From positions 1-64,000 of the forward strand of contig JAJEKB010019221.1 of NCBI GenBank assembly GCA_022393335.1: a stretch of 64,000 nucleotides of DNA, written 5' to 3'. This stretch comes from Macrotrachela quadricornifera (taxonomy: Eukaryota; Rotifera; Eurotatoria; Philodinida; Philodinidae). How positions within the stretch are numbered: the stretch's first letter is position 1; every line of letters starts with the position of its first letter. Below are positions 27,080-38,427 of this stretch, one piece after another. The notes beneath the pieces were generated by a model. It made no database searches. It saw only the letters and a program-made list of their open reading frames with translations, and was not told the DNA's origin. The translations under genes were made by a program, and so were the position numbers.

Positions 27080-27960
27080 GTTACGGAATTTCATTTTGAA
27101 AAATTGTAGGGTCTATATCTCTCCATTAATAGAGGTAAACTCAGTTAAGTTTTTTGCTGCGTATAGAGACTATTGAGAACTAATATCAGTACAAATTTCA
27201 TTCATCTTTCTCTAAGTGAAGAGGAGTTATTCAAAAAATATCGCCCGTTACGGAATTTCTGAAATGGAAATTTTTTTTAGGGTGGTCTGAAAGTTAAGCG
27301 TTTTTTTATGAAACAAAGCGACATGAAAATAAATATTGTATACAAAAGTTGCGTGGTTCTTCACAAGCTTCTAGCATATCAGGTTATTTTTGGTCAACCT
27401 AGTTTGTTTGACTAAATAAATAGAAAATATTGTTCGTTACGGAATTTCATGCGTTACAGAATTTCACCTTTTTTCTAAAAAATCACATTTCAGACTAGAG
27501 TAAAAGTAATTGGAATCAGAAAACTATTTGATTCTCGTCGGCGTTCGATTATGGCTAAAATGTTATGGTTTTTAAACGAATCCAGAAAAGTTCATTTTTC
27601 GACCTGTCGACACCCGAAAATTTTCGAAAAAAATCAAAGTTGATATTTTCGAAAACGAAATAGCACATTTTGTTCACAATTCAATACTGATTCTAACTGG
27701 TAGAAAATATATGCGTTTGTATAAAGAAAAGTGCTAAAAAAAAATTTAGTAAGCTTAAAATAGGCGCTTTTCAGATAATCAATGAAATTCCGTAACGGAG
27801 CATTTTTAAAAAAATTTCCTAAAAATGAAATAAGTGCTTAACCAAAGTAATGCGTCTTATAGATCTCTTCGACAGCTATCTATCTATGAAGATTTCAAAG
27901 CACCAATTTCCAACATGATCGAACAAAACACATTAGAAGCTATTTTCGTTACGGAATTTC
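27080..27960. repeat. Cluster of GTTACGGAATTTC motifs
   Basis: The 13-mer GTTACGGAATTTC occurs at 27,080-27,092, 27,247-27,259, 27,436-27,448 and 27,948-27,960. A one-mismatch copy is at 27,453-27,465 and a reverse-complement copy at 27,784-27,796. The sequence between copies is not obviously repeated. The function is unknown; it could be the remains of a degenerate repeat or a cluster of binding sites. Confidence 0.75.
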
Positions 27961-29381
27961 TTGAAAAATGAGTGTAGTTTCTGAATCTATGTATGATCCA
28001 GGAAATAATTGAAACCATCTGTGAACTTTATATTATTAAAGAGCGAATGAAACACTATCGTCATACTGAGGTTGAATTGGTGGAGTCTATTTATCAACAC
28101 ACAATGACAATTTCTTTCTGGTGACCCAAACACGTCAGTTTACTACCTCATCGTTGAAAGAGAAAAGACCTTTGATTCTCTTTCACGATCAAGCATTTAG
28201 ACTCTGGCGACATCATTTTAATACACTATAGGTTATGTACTTTCGATTAATAAATCGAGCTTTATTCACTTTTGATATCAAACCTTCCTCATAGATGGGT
28301 GACCGCTGGCTGGTTTAGCCGATATGCACTTAACCATCTTATTGATCAATTAACTGAACTATCGATATAAAAAAAATTATAAAATAAAGTAAACGAAGTG
28401 AATAAATTAGTAGATAAATTTAAAATTTGTCAATGCAAATTTAATCATTACATTAAAACATTGAAGACTATATCTGAATAGTTACTACAGAACAAATCAA
28501 ATGTCTAAATGAAAAATGTTGAATCTCTGTTATACAATTTTAAATGAAGCCATGCCTAGATGATCTTTAATATTGGATATTTTTCGATAATCTAGTATAA
28601 AAGATGCCGCAGCAAATAATTCGGATAAAGACACATAAAAACTCAAGGATTATTACAGTATATCTCGAAATAAATCGAAAGGAATGTATAAAAGAAAAAA
28701 AACAATCAACTTGTCATGAATCAATTTATCTAAAGTTGATGTATTATTTTGCCTCTTTATTTTCTAATTGTCAAATTTTTTCCAATTTTTATTGTTAAAA
28801 TGTTTTTCCTGTTTTTGCTTTCGTATTGGTTTTATCTCTTTATAATAATTATAAGAAAATAGAAGTTATTATTATATATATATAATGCATGAATGACACA
28901 ATGTTTGAACGACTTGTTAGAATATTTGATTTTGTTCTACATGAAATAAGGATATATTGACTATAGTTTCAATAAGACGCAGAAATTTATTTGAAGATTA
29001 TGAGACTATGACTACCAACTCTTTGGTTGTTAATTAGATTTACCATTACAGAATATACGAATATTAAATCTTATATATTATTTCTTTTTTAATATGGACT
29101 TCTATCAGTATTGATATTAGTTGATAAACTATATCTAAAGAAGAGGTTGATTTGCTTCATATGCCCACCCCTGATCGAACATAATCATTATGAGATATGA
29201 ATATAAATAGACAACATTATCTATTAAATTAATACTGTATTTATTTAAGTCAACTTGTAACTTTATCTATAAAAGAATGACAGATTCATATCACGATTAG
29301 TAAAATATGGTTAAATGGTTGCTTAAAACGGTTATTGTCAAACATAAAAAAGTTTAAGTTCTATTAAAATAAAATTACAAT
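27961..29381. other. Intergenic, no gene seen
   Basis: AT-rich. A 13-base match to the conserved 3' part of 5S rRNA (GATGGGTGACCGC) occurs near 28,293, but no complete 5S gene can be folded around it. A hairpin-forming GAAAGAGAA...TTCTCTTTC pair lies near 28,155-28,185. Confidence 0.5.
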
Positions 29382-30233
29382 TTAGATTGGCCCAAATCTT
29401 TCTTGACTATTCTTTGTCGGATCCCATCCTGTATTTTGTGGTTTTTTTCTACCATAATTTGTTAAATCTTTCATATCTTCGTCAGATAATGAAAAATCAA
29501 AAACATCCATATTTTCTTTGAGTCGTTCAATTCCTGATGTTGTTTTTGGTATAGTAATAAAGCCATTTTGTATTGACCAACGAATAAGGATTTGTGCTGG
29601 TGTTTTTCCATATTGTTCACCTAATTTGATTAAATATGGATCTTTCAAAAAATGTCCTTTACCTAATGGTGAATAACCCATAATAGCAATATTATTTGTT
29701 CGACAATAATCAACAATATCCTCATTTGGCCACCATGGATGTAATTCAATTTGATTAACAGCTGGAACAAAACCGGCTTGTTTTAACCATTTTAAATGTT
29801 GAACACCAAAATTTGATACTCCAAGCGAACGAACTTTTCCTTCTTTTTGTAATTGAACCATTTCTTCATAAACTTCAAGGACATGACCACCCTGTGGTGC
29901 ATGAATAAGATATAAATCAATATAATTAGTACCAAGTTGTTCAAGCGAATTATTAAATGATTTTTGAAGACCTTGACGACCATTATCAGTACGAAAAAGT
30001 TTTGTTGTAATAAATATTTGTTCACGATCAATATTTTGTTTTATAGCTTCGCCCACTTGAGATTCATTTCGATATAATTCAGCTGTATCAATTAATGGGT
30101 AACCAAGACGAATCGCATCAACAATAATCTGAGAAGTTTTTGATGATGATGCTGCTTGATATAAACCTAAACCAAATATTGGCATCAAACGACCATCATT
30201 CAGTTTAATACGAGATGCTAATGAAAATGACAT
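29382..30233 (-). CDS. Aldo-keto reductase, single exon
   Basis: This is a complete 283-residue aldo-keto reductase, an NADPH-dependent reductase of aldehydes and ketones with a TIM-barrel fold, cytosolic. The tetrad is present: D49, Y54, K78 and H111. Also visible are GVSNF (residues 138-142), the substrate-loop region NQIELHPWW (160-168) and the cofactor motif IPKTTS (228-233). At 283 residues it is shorter than animal AKR1 enzymes (~315-325) and nearer the length of bacterial and protist 2,5-diketo-gluconate reductase types. It has no intron, unlike ADAR, IST1, SIAH and MATE here. An acceptor-like T-tract plus AG lies 6 nt before the ATG, so the message is probably trans-spliced. Intronless structure and length make acquisition by horizontal transfer possible but unproven. 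Confidence 0.92.
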   Translation of the reverse strand: MSFSLASRIKLNDGRLMPIFGLGLYQAASSSKTSQIIVDAIRLGYPLIDTAELYRNESQVGEAIKQNIDREQIFITTKLFRTDNGRQGLQKSFNNSLEQLGTNYIDLYLIHAPQGGHVLEVYEEMVQLQKEGKVRSLGVSNFGVQHLKWLKQAGFVPAVNQIELHPWWPNEDIVDYCRTNNIAIMGYSPLGKGHFLKDPYLIKLGEQYGKTPAQILIRWSIQNGFITIPKTTSGIERLKENMDVFDFSLSDEDMKDLTNYGRKKPQNTGWDPTKNSQERFGPI

Positions 30234-31576
30234 TATTTTCTAAAAAAAAAGATTTATGAATTGAATACATTTATTTATAATTAAACTCAGTGTCGATCGA
30301 ATCTATTCTCGATGAATATGATTAAGAAGTCATTTTAGAAAAATCAATGAAATTATGCATCTATTCAGTGCTCAATAATATTTGTTAGCCGTTCTGTCAC
30401 ATAGCCAAAGAATCTATCTAGTAGAAGATGGTAGGGAATGAAAAGAATTATCAAGGACGATCTCGTCTTCAGTAGACTATACATTGAAAAAATTTTTCCT
30501 CTACTGAAACGAGGGTAATGCATCGAAGAGCTACAAAATAAACTAGCAAATGTTCGTTCGTTACACAGAACGAAAGAAAGTATAATAATATTTTTATATA
30601 ATTAATATTTTCTATAAAATTTGACCAAAGGTAATTGAGGACCGGGAGTCTGAATCCAAGGCCAGTTTTATTCCCTCTACTGAAAGGAGAGTTATGGACG
30701 AGCAGTTACTACAGCCAAAAACGAGCAATTGTTCGTTCGCTTATTCATTGATTTGATTGCTGTGAAAAGAAAGAAAGTAAAATAACACTTCATTACTGAG
30801 TGTGATAGACCACTTAATCACATATTTTCTATATGTAGCTGTGATCTAATGGGGATCTGAGCTACCAAATTTCAGTAAATGAAACCGTTTTTCATGGGCA
30901 TTGCGAGACATTAATCAATTTATTATATTCTAATGTGCGCGAATAAGATAAAGGGAGAGATCCCTTATTTTGGAAAGCACCTTCTTATAGGATATGGGTG
31001 ATTTTTTGAAGTTCAATATCTCATGAAGGAAATGTTGATTTTATATCTATGAACTCCAAATACGTCAACTAAATTATGATGAAAGTAACTGACTTCCCGT
31101 AGAGAAGCTAGCGACGTTTGTGTCGTGTTACTTTGTTCATTACTATGGTAACTACTATGGATTTTCAAATAGGCTTACATTTTGCTAGAGTATGGCTACA
31201 GAAAATAAGGTTATTCAACACTATTGTCTTGTCATTTTAAATACCTATTAAAACAGCACAGTGAATGTAGATTCTGACTCGGTAAACTCACTTCTATATT
31301 ATTATCGTTAATAAATTAATTCAAATATTATTGTGTGTATATCCCCTTAATTACGAAATAAAACTAGATCATGAAAATAATAAAAAACTAAATGTTTTAT
31401 TATATAATAAATTTATCACATCATCAATAAAAAATAAAAGAAACTAATTAATGGACGAAATAGATTCATTTGTTTGGGAAGGCAATGATACATCAGAAGA
31501 CCATATATCAAATTTATCTAGTTCATTTGGTTTTTTCTAGGCATAAAAACAAAACAAAAATATAGTTTAACGATTA
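30234..31576. repeat. Intergenic tract with a degenerate tandem duplication
   Basis: Around 30,500-30,760 a block is present twice: CCTCTACTGAAA..., an AGAGCTAC/GCAGTTAC stretch, then (A)GCAA(A)TGTTCGTTCG, at about 30,502-30,570 and 30,673-30,745. Between them lies the inverted copy of the dispersed repeat seen at 26.7 kb. No gene was recognised. Confidence 0.45.
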
Positions 31577-33940
31577 TTATTTCGATCTAGCACATACAAT
31601 CCATTGACCAAATCCACCAATTTGAAATGCTTTATTAACCTATAAACAAAACTAATGACATCTTATTTTATCAGAATACAGAAATTCTACTTCTATTTTG
31701 GCCTTTTGATAATCTAAAGCCAGTTGTTTAGCATCGTAATATATTCTGGGTATTGCTTCTGGTTGAATTTTATTCATTAAACTTATCCATTGTTGAAACA
31801 AAGCTGCTTTTGATACCATTGATGGTTCACCTACAATTTCTTTCATATGAATATGTCGAAAAAAAAAAGATAATCGTACGTTTTATTGTCAATCCAGTAA
31901 ATGCATCAACAATTTCACATTTTTGATCAGCACAATTCCATATAAACGCATGATTAGATGCTCGTGTTGTGTTTCGTATTTCCGGATTACTTACACCTGA
32001 TATAAATGGTCGTCGTAATCCATATAGAGCAGGCATATGATTTACTTTCTACAAATATATATATATATATTATTTTCTTCTGATTATACATTCTATTTTT
32101 GTATTTACCTGTTCTATTCGAGAAAATAATGCTCGTTGAATATGTTCTCTGTGGTACAAACTTCCAATAATAATACTTGTATAATAAATTGGATCGATTA
32201 ATATACTTAGTAAAGCACCTGTAATATAAATAATTATATATTAAAGATTAAAATTTTCTTTTATACCTTGCAAACCAATAAAACTCCATCGACATATTTT
32301 ATCTGAACAAGACATAGTTAAAAGTCGTTGTTGATTATCAAGTGTTCCATCCCATGTTTGTATATTTCTGTAGATAGTCTTAGCTAAAACAGGTATTGTA
32401 CCTTCACCGGTTTCTATTTTTCTTCGTAATAATCCACGAGATTTTCTTAATGAATCTTTTAAATCTTGATTTAATATTACAGATGATGATTTCTCAGATG
32501 AAATCTCTTGAGGTGAAAAAATTCGACCATCACCACATGGAGCTGTAGAAATATATAAATGAAAAGTAATTGATTTTTTAAGTTGAAATTGATTAGTATT
32601 ATCAATTTTGATAAAAATTGATTCATCTGATTTTCCATCAATTAATAATTTTAACTGTTCATAACAATAACGAATTAAACAACGACGTGCTATTATTTCT
32701 GCATGACAATCATTTAATGATCGTCCATTTCGTATTAAACGATTACTATTAATACATTTTGTACCAGTCGTTATACAAATTATTTCCATTGATTCAATGT
32801 TATAATTACGTATAAGAACAATACCAGATAAAATTTTCCGTCGTTGAAGACGTACATCATGTTGAGTTAATTGATTAAATTTTTCTTGAATACACATTGC
32901 AATACGATCGGCAAAATCATGACGAGCATAAAGAAGATTGCTTGAAAGACTATCATTTTCTATTGATGCAGTACCTTCAAATAATAAAATTTTTATTTTA
33001 GCTTTATTTAATAAGATATAGACTAATAAATGATCATGCACTAGAGATTATTCGTGATTATATATCAGTCAATCACTGATGTACTACGTTTACTTTTTCT
33101 TCTACAAAGACAGAGCTTATCTATTTAGCATATATTATTCATTTTGCATTGTTTTTCTAGTAAAAGAGTTTTATGTTTTTATATAAGTGGTAATGAAAAG
33201 CTATATTGTCTCAGTTTAAAATCTAGGACATTCTTTTTATCAATGAACTCGAAAAAAGATGAATGTAAAACAATGATTAATTAATATATGATAAGTTTTG
33301 TTTATATGAATGATATATTTTACCTTCTTTATTAAAACATATACCAAATAATTTTTCTAAAGCAAATTGTGCTGCTTTTGTTTTAGCTGTTCTTTTGCTT
33401 TGCCCTATACCAATAAAACGTTGATCATTAATAATAACAGCATATTTATATTCATGTTGTTCAGATGTTATTTTATCTGTAATTTCTTCAAATTGTGCGT
33501 CTTGTTTCAATTGATTAAGAAGATGAAGTGGTTTTAAATTATTTTGAATTTCATATGATTCAATTGTATTAGATTGAATATTATTGTTATATTCCATAGA
33601 TGCATACGATAAATCCTTATCTATATTTATCATTGATATTGAATCACTTGTTATCTTATCAGACAATGAAAAAGGTAAATCAGAAAATGATCGAAGAGCT
33701 TTTTCAGCAGCTAATAAAAATCAACATATGGCTGATGAATTTAATTATTACTATTTACCTGCTTGTTTAGCTTCTTTCTTTGTTTGAGCCATACCTTCAA
33801 ATACTTGCCCATTAACTTCAACAGCCATAGTAAATATAGGTCGATGAGATGGACCTGTTTGTGCAACAAGTTTATATTCAATTGAAGGTTTAAGTTCATG
33901 TAATAACATAAGTACATTTTTTGATAATGTTGATGAATTA

Positions 33941-33975
<35 letters not shown>

Positions 33976-34413
33976 TGTCGATACTAATCTAGATCGTTTT
34001 TTATGTTGTGCATCATTAAGATCATCACGTATTCGTTTATATCTATGAGGTAATGTTTGTTGAAGAGCATTGTGTTCCACTAAAGACATAAGATTATATC
34101 GGCTATCTATCACAATTTATTTATTTTGACAAGATATGCATTATACAATAATTCAATGTGACAATAAACAAACAGTTCGTGTTACTTGTCAATATTTATT
34201 ATTATATGACACTAGGGACCTTATTTTAATTCTTAGCTTTTCTTGTAAAGGAAACTTACATTTGGTAGTTGTGAGTAAGTTGAATGAATTACCCAGAAAT
34301 GTAGCATTATATATAGGAATTGCTGGAGGAAATGAAAAATCTGTAGATATAGGTCTTAATAAAGTTGGTGACGGTGATAAAGGCATATATATAACACGAC
34401 CAAGTGGAAACAT
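31577..34413 (-). CDS. ADAR: ADAR: double-stranded RNA adenosine deaminase
   Basis: Eight exons, 34413-34260, 34106-33759, 33710-33324, 33040-32267, 32218-32109, 32048-31880, 31830-31691 and 31639-31577, keep phase and give 714 residues. ADARs convert adenosine to inosine in double-stranded RNA. Residues ~116-176 form a dsRNA-binding domain (PIFTMAVEVNGQVFEG, then KKEAKQAAAEKAL). A second, weaker one lies at about 220-290. The deaminase domain shows H409 and E411 in CHAEIIARR, C465 in PCGDGRIF and C541 in TMSCSDKICRW, the zinc ligands and proton shuttle. GEGTIPV and GSLYH also match. Two dsRBDs plus the deaminase resemble ADAR2. A run of 11 Asn is coded by an AAT microsatellite. The first exon is inferred from a GTAAGT donor and frame; a shorter start at 34,113 is possible. 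Confidence 0.92.
33943..33974. repeat. ATT/AAT trinucleotide microsatellite inside ADAR exon 2
   Basis: About eleven ATT triplets on the plus strand encode the poly-Asn tract of the ADAR N-terminal linker on the minus strand. The length is likely polymorphic. Confidence 0.85.
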
Positions 34414-37027
34414 ATGTATTTGAATAATAATATTGATTAAAAATATCGAATATGTTGTATAGATAAGTGAAAATTTGCTTGATTATTATTCTCTTTCTAG
34501 TTGTCTATTGCTTCTAGCGGGTGTCAAAAGAAGAAGAAAGACTTTTTCTTATTCTCTATCTCACAAACGATTTCATATAAACATCTGTCTGTTTGTACTT
34601 TTTTTTTCTCTTTTTCTCTAGCAAGAGAAAAAGAGAAAAGAGAGGAGAACTAGAAAAAATAATATTGATACATTTCTTTTCTTTTGAAAGTCTAGTTAAT
34701 TTCTTTTCTTTTCTGATCTATCAGTTGTGCATGTCTCTATCGAGTTCGTCGCTTTATGATTGATAATCGTTGTTCGTGTAACGCTTATTTTTTCTCACAA
34801 TCGGAAATCGAATGACAAACAGAAAAGATTTATGAGATGCTTAAATGTCTGAAAGATGCCGCTCTTCCGGCAACAGTTCGAAATCAATATTATTTTTCTT
34901 TTTTTTTTTTATTTCATAGTGCCTAGATACACGAGACTAATCCTTTCTTTCATCATCTACTTATCATCATCAAGTAAATGATGATGTTCGTCTGTAAATA
35001 ATCAGTTAGTTTTCTATCAAAGAAAAGTGATATCTTTCTGACACGCGAGCTTCATATGTTAATCGTAATGAAAACTAACGGAGATATTTTCTTGTCCTGA
35101 ATTTTTACAATTATCCAATTTTTGCCCTTTTAAATACACATAGTGTTGAAAAATAAAATTTCAATCAATAATAAATGATTTGTTGATCTAAGAATTATTA
35201 TTTACTTTGTTAAATTATCAACTTGTTACATGATTTTTTTTGCTTATTTTAAAGGCGAAATAAAAATTATTCTGCGTTCTCGAGTAAATGAAGTGAATGA
35301 ATTATTATATTTTAAAATGAATATTTTTATTTACCTTGAATGGTTTTTCACATTACTCGTCCAATATTGATAATGTTTTTATAATAAATCGGAAAAGAAT
35401 ACTTAAGTATCATTAAATTAAATATTTTGAAGTATTATTATAAATAACACTAAGAAGAAAAATAAATTTTAATTAACTAATCTAAAACAGACGTTAATTT
35501 ATATTCGTTTTATCATTATTTGTGCTATCAGTTATTATTAATACGACTGATTGACGACCAAGTTTATGTCAACAACAATAGTGGATTCACGCGTCATTTG
35601 CTAAATTTGTTCTATATTTACTCTGAAAAACAACGCATACATATATATGTGGACATATCGTATAATTATTTTTTTACAACACTTCTGTTTTTTTTATAGA
35701 TAAAAATAAAGTTTTTATTTTAACTTTACATATATATAGAAAAAAAAACAATCTGTATCGAAACCAGTAAAGGAAACATACTACAATTGTTTTCACTTTT
35801 TTCACATCGATTATCGTTTGATAAAATCTCCATACTATACCAATTTGATTTTGCAATCATTTTTTCATCAATATCACCTGGAACTTTGAATAAATATAGA
35901 TGAAGATAATTAATCAGAGATTTTATTCAATCTTTGATTTTTAAAATTAAGCAATCATATATTCTCAAGGTTCATCTAGTTTGTCCTAATATGTATGAAT
36001 ATTATTTTGTATATTTATGCTTTGCTTTATTTATATTATATCATTCAACTTTGACTAACGATTATGTATCAATAGATTTTCTTAATATCCTGCTGAATTG
36101 ATGGATGTTTATTTTCATCATATAATTTGATTTGATTTTCTTTTCGATTCGATTTACAATAAAAAAAAACAATTTTATTGGTTAAAATTATTTCACCAAT
36201 TATTTTTCCTTTGATTGTAGCGCTCAAATGAATTTCTGAAAAAAATATTTTAAAGAAAACAATCTAATATTTTCTTTTTTATATTTTTATTATTTATTTT
36301 ACTGATAGTAATTAATCATAGTTTAGTATTATGATTTATAAAAAAAATAAAGAATAAACATGACTCATGTCATATCTCGTTTTTTTCGTATTACTCATTT
36401 TATATCATCATTGTTGATATATATATGTGAAAGTCTATCGGTCTTTGTTATACTTCTAACTTTTATCTTAATATAAATATCTTGTACGAGTTTAATGGTT
36501 AGATAGGTTTGAAAAAAAAATATTTGATTCAGGTAACATTTGTGTTTTATACTAATAGTATGCGGAAATATTTCCTTATCTATTTTAATATTATATTACA
36601 TTTTCTGTGACATTAACAGACATTCATACGAACTAGATTTCTATCGATGCATGGTTTTGGTATAGAAGATAAGCAGGAAAAAATTTAGACTCGTCCTATA
36701 TAGGTTAAAAGACATTTGTATGTCTGCATAATAATCTAGACTAAAGTTGGACTTGATTAATTTATATATCTGTATATAATTAAATACAGTTGATAAATCA
36801 TCGGATAGAATAATTATATCTAATTATTTAAGGCAGAAATAGTTCACTCTAGAACTATTTGAGTTGAACAATGTTATCGATTATTAGAAAGAAAAATCAC
36901 TCGATTAGTTCGTAGATTAAATCTTGTCTTTTATCATTTAATAGCATAGTAGATATTGAATAATTATTTCTAATGATTTAAAACTTTTAATTTTAGATTT
37001 TAATTATATTAAACAAAGAGAAAAACA
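34414..37027. other. Divergent intergenic region between ADAR and IST1
   Basis: 2.6 kb without a gene. It must contain the promoters of ADAR (leftward) and IST1 (rightward), but no TATA box at a convincing distance was recognised. A perfect-looking hairpin of CTCTTTTTCTCT and AGAGAAAAAGAG lies around 34,605-34,640. Confidence 0.5.
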
Positions 37028-38427
37028 ATGCCTGATAATAAATGGGTAGCAGATTTAAAAACTGTTCTTCAAGTAGCTAAAGCACGTCTTGATGTACGTG
37101 AAAAGAAAAAATCTGAACAAGTAGCAAAAGAACGTTATACAGTTGCTGATTATGTTCGCAACAATAAAGTTCCTCGTGGTCGAATTGGTAAACTATAGAA
37201 AAAATAATAATAAAAATCAAATTTTTTTATTTTAAATATTTTAGCTGTTGAACATCTTGTACGTGAAGATTATAAAATTGAAGCAATGGATCGAGTTGAA
37301 GCTTATCTTGATACACTTCTTATGAGAATGCAATTAATTAAAGATCGACCGTATGTTAAAATATTGAAAACAATGAAATTTGTTTATTTTTATTTTTAAT
37401 AATTTAATTTTTTTTGTTTTAGAAAAAATGGATCTGTTGATCCAGCTATTGAACAACCATTAGCAAATGTATTATGGGCTGCACCATTTCTTACACAAGA
37501 TATTCCTGAACTTGGTCAACTAACAGTAATGTTTCGAAAACATTTTGGACTAGAGTAAAATAATTTCATTTACAATAAAATATTTATTTATTCTTAATTT
37601 TGGTTTTCATTTAGATATGTATCAATGTGTGAACAAAATAAACTTGGAATGGTTGACGTTGATCTTTTACGTTGTTTAAGTTGTGATCTTATTCCAAAAT
37701 TACTTATTGAAAAATATTTAGTTGAAATATGTCGCAGTCAAAATGTTCCATTTGAACCAGATCAAACTGTTATGGCACAAGATGAATTTTGGACTATAGG
37801 ACAACGTTATGTTCAGCAACCAAATACTAATGATGAAAAAAGACCACCACCACCACCACCATCATCATCAAATGGAGGAGCATCATCAAGTGGTTATAAT
37901 GGAGGCAGTGGAGGAGGAGCACGTTTAGATTTTCCAGCTGTTCCATTTGAACAACCAAGTGCACCAGCAGTAAGTTTTTATTTCTTTTTTTTTAAATTTA
38001 ATTAATAAATAATAATAAAAGAAAGACTTAAATACTAATAACTTAATCTCCCTAATATTTAACAGTTTGAAAAATCACCTCCAGTTTATTCAAGAGTAAG
38101 TTGTGTGCATGCTCGTGTGATAAAAGAAATTTCTTCTTTTAAAAATTGATATATAATGATTTATTTTTATTTTAGCCACAACCACATTATCCAAATATTA
38201 ATTTTGCACCATCAATGCCACCACCACCACCATCATCATCAGCATCAAATGCACAACGTCTTGGTTTTAATGTTGATAATAGTTCTAACGCACCATTCAA
38301 TGATCCATTTCCACAAGTTCCAAGTGCAAATGATCGAGCAACACCACCTGGCGCTCATGGAGGTTTAGATGATCCGAATTTTGATGATTTAGCTCGTCGA
38401 TTTGAAGAGTTAAAAAATAAAAAATAA
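37028..38427 (+). CDS. IST1: IST1 homolog, ESCRT-III-associated protein
   Basis: Six exons, 37028-37187, 37245-37350, 37423-37554, 37615-37969, 38066-38095 and 38176-38427, join in frame to 344 residues (human IST1 is about 365). IST1 binds CHMP1 and VPS4 and acts in endosomal sorting, cytokinetic abscission and membrane scission. The N-terminal ~180 residues form the helical ESCRT-III-like Ist1 domain: RIAVEHLVREDYKIEAM, LWAAPFL and PKLLIEKYLVEIC. A Pro/Ser/Gly linker follows, with poly-Pro tracts. The C-terminus ends DDPNFDDLARRFEELKNKK, the MIT-interacting motif that recruits VPS4 and spastin. Introns are 49-80 bp. An AG acceptor after a T-rich tract lies about 30 nt before the ATG. Confidence 0.95.
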
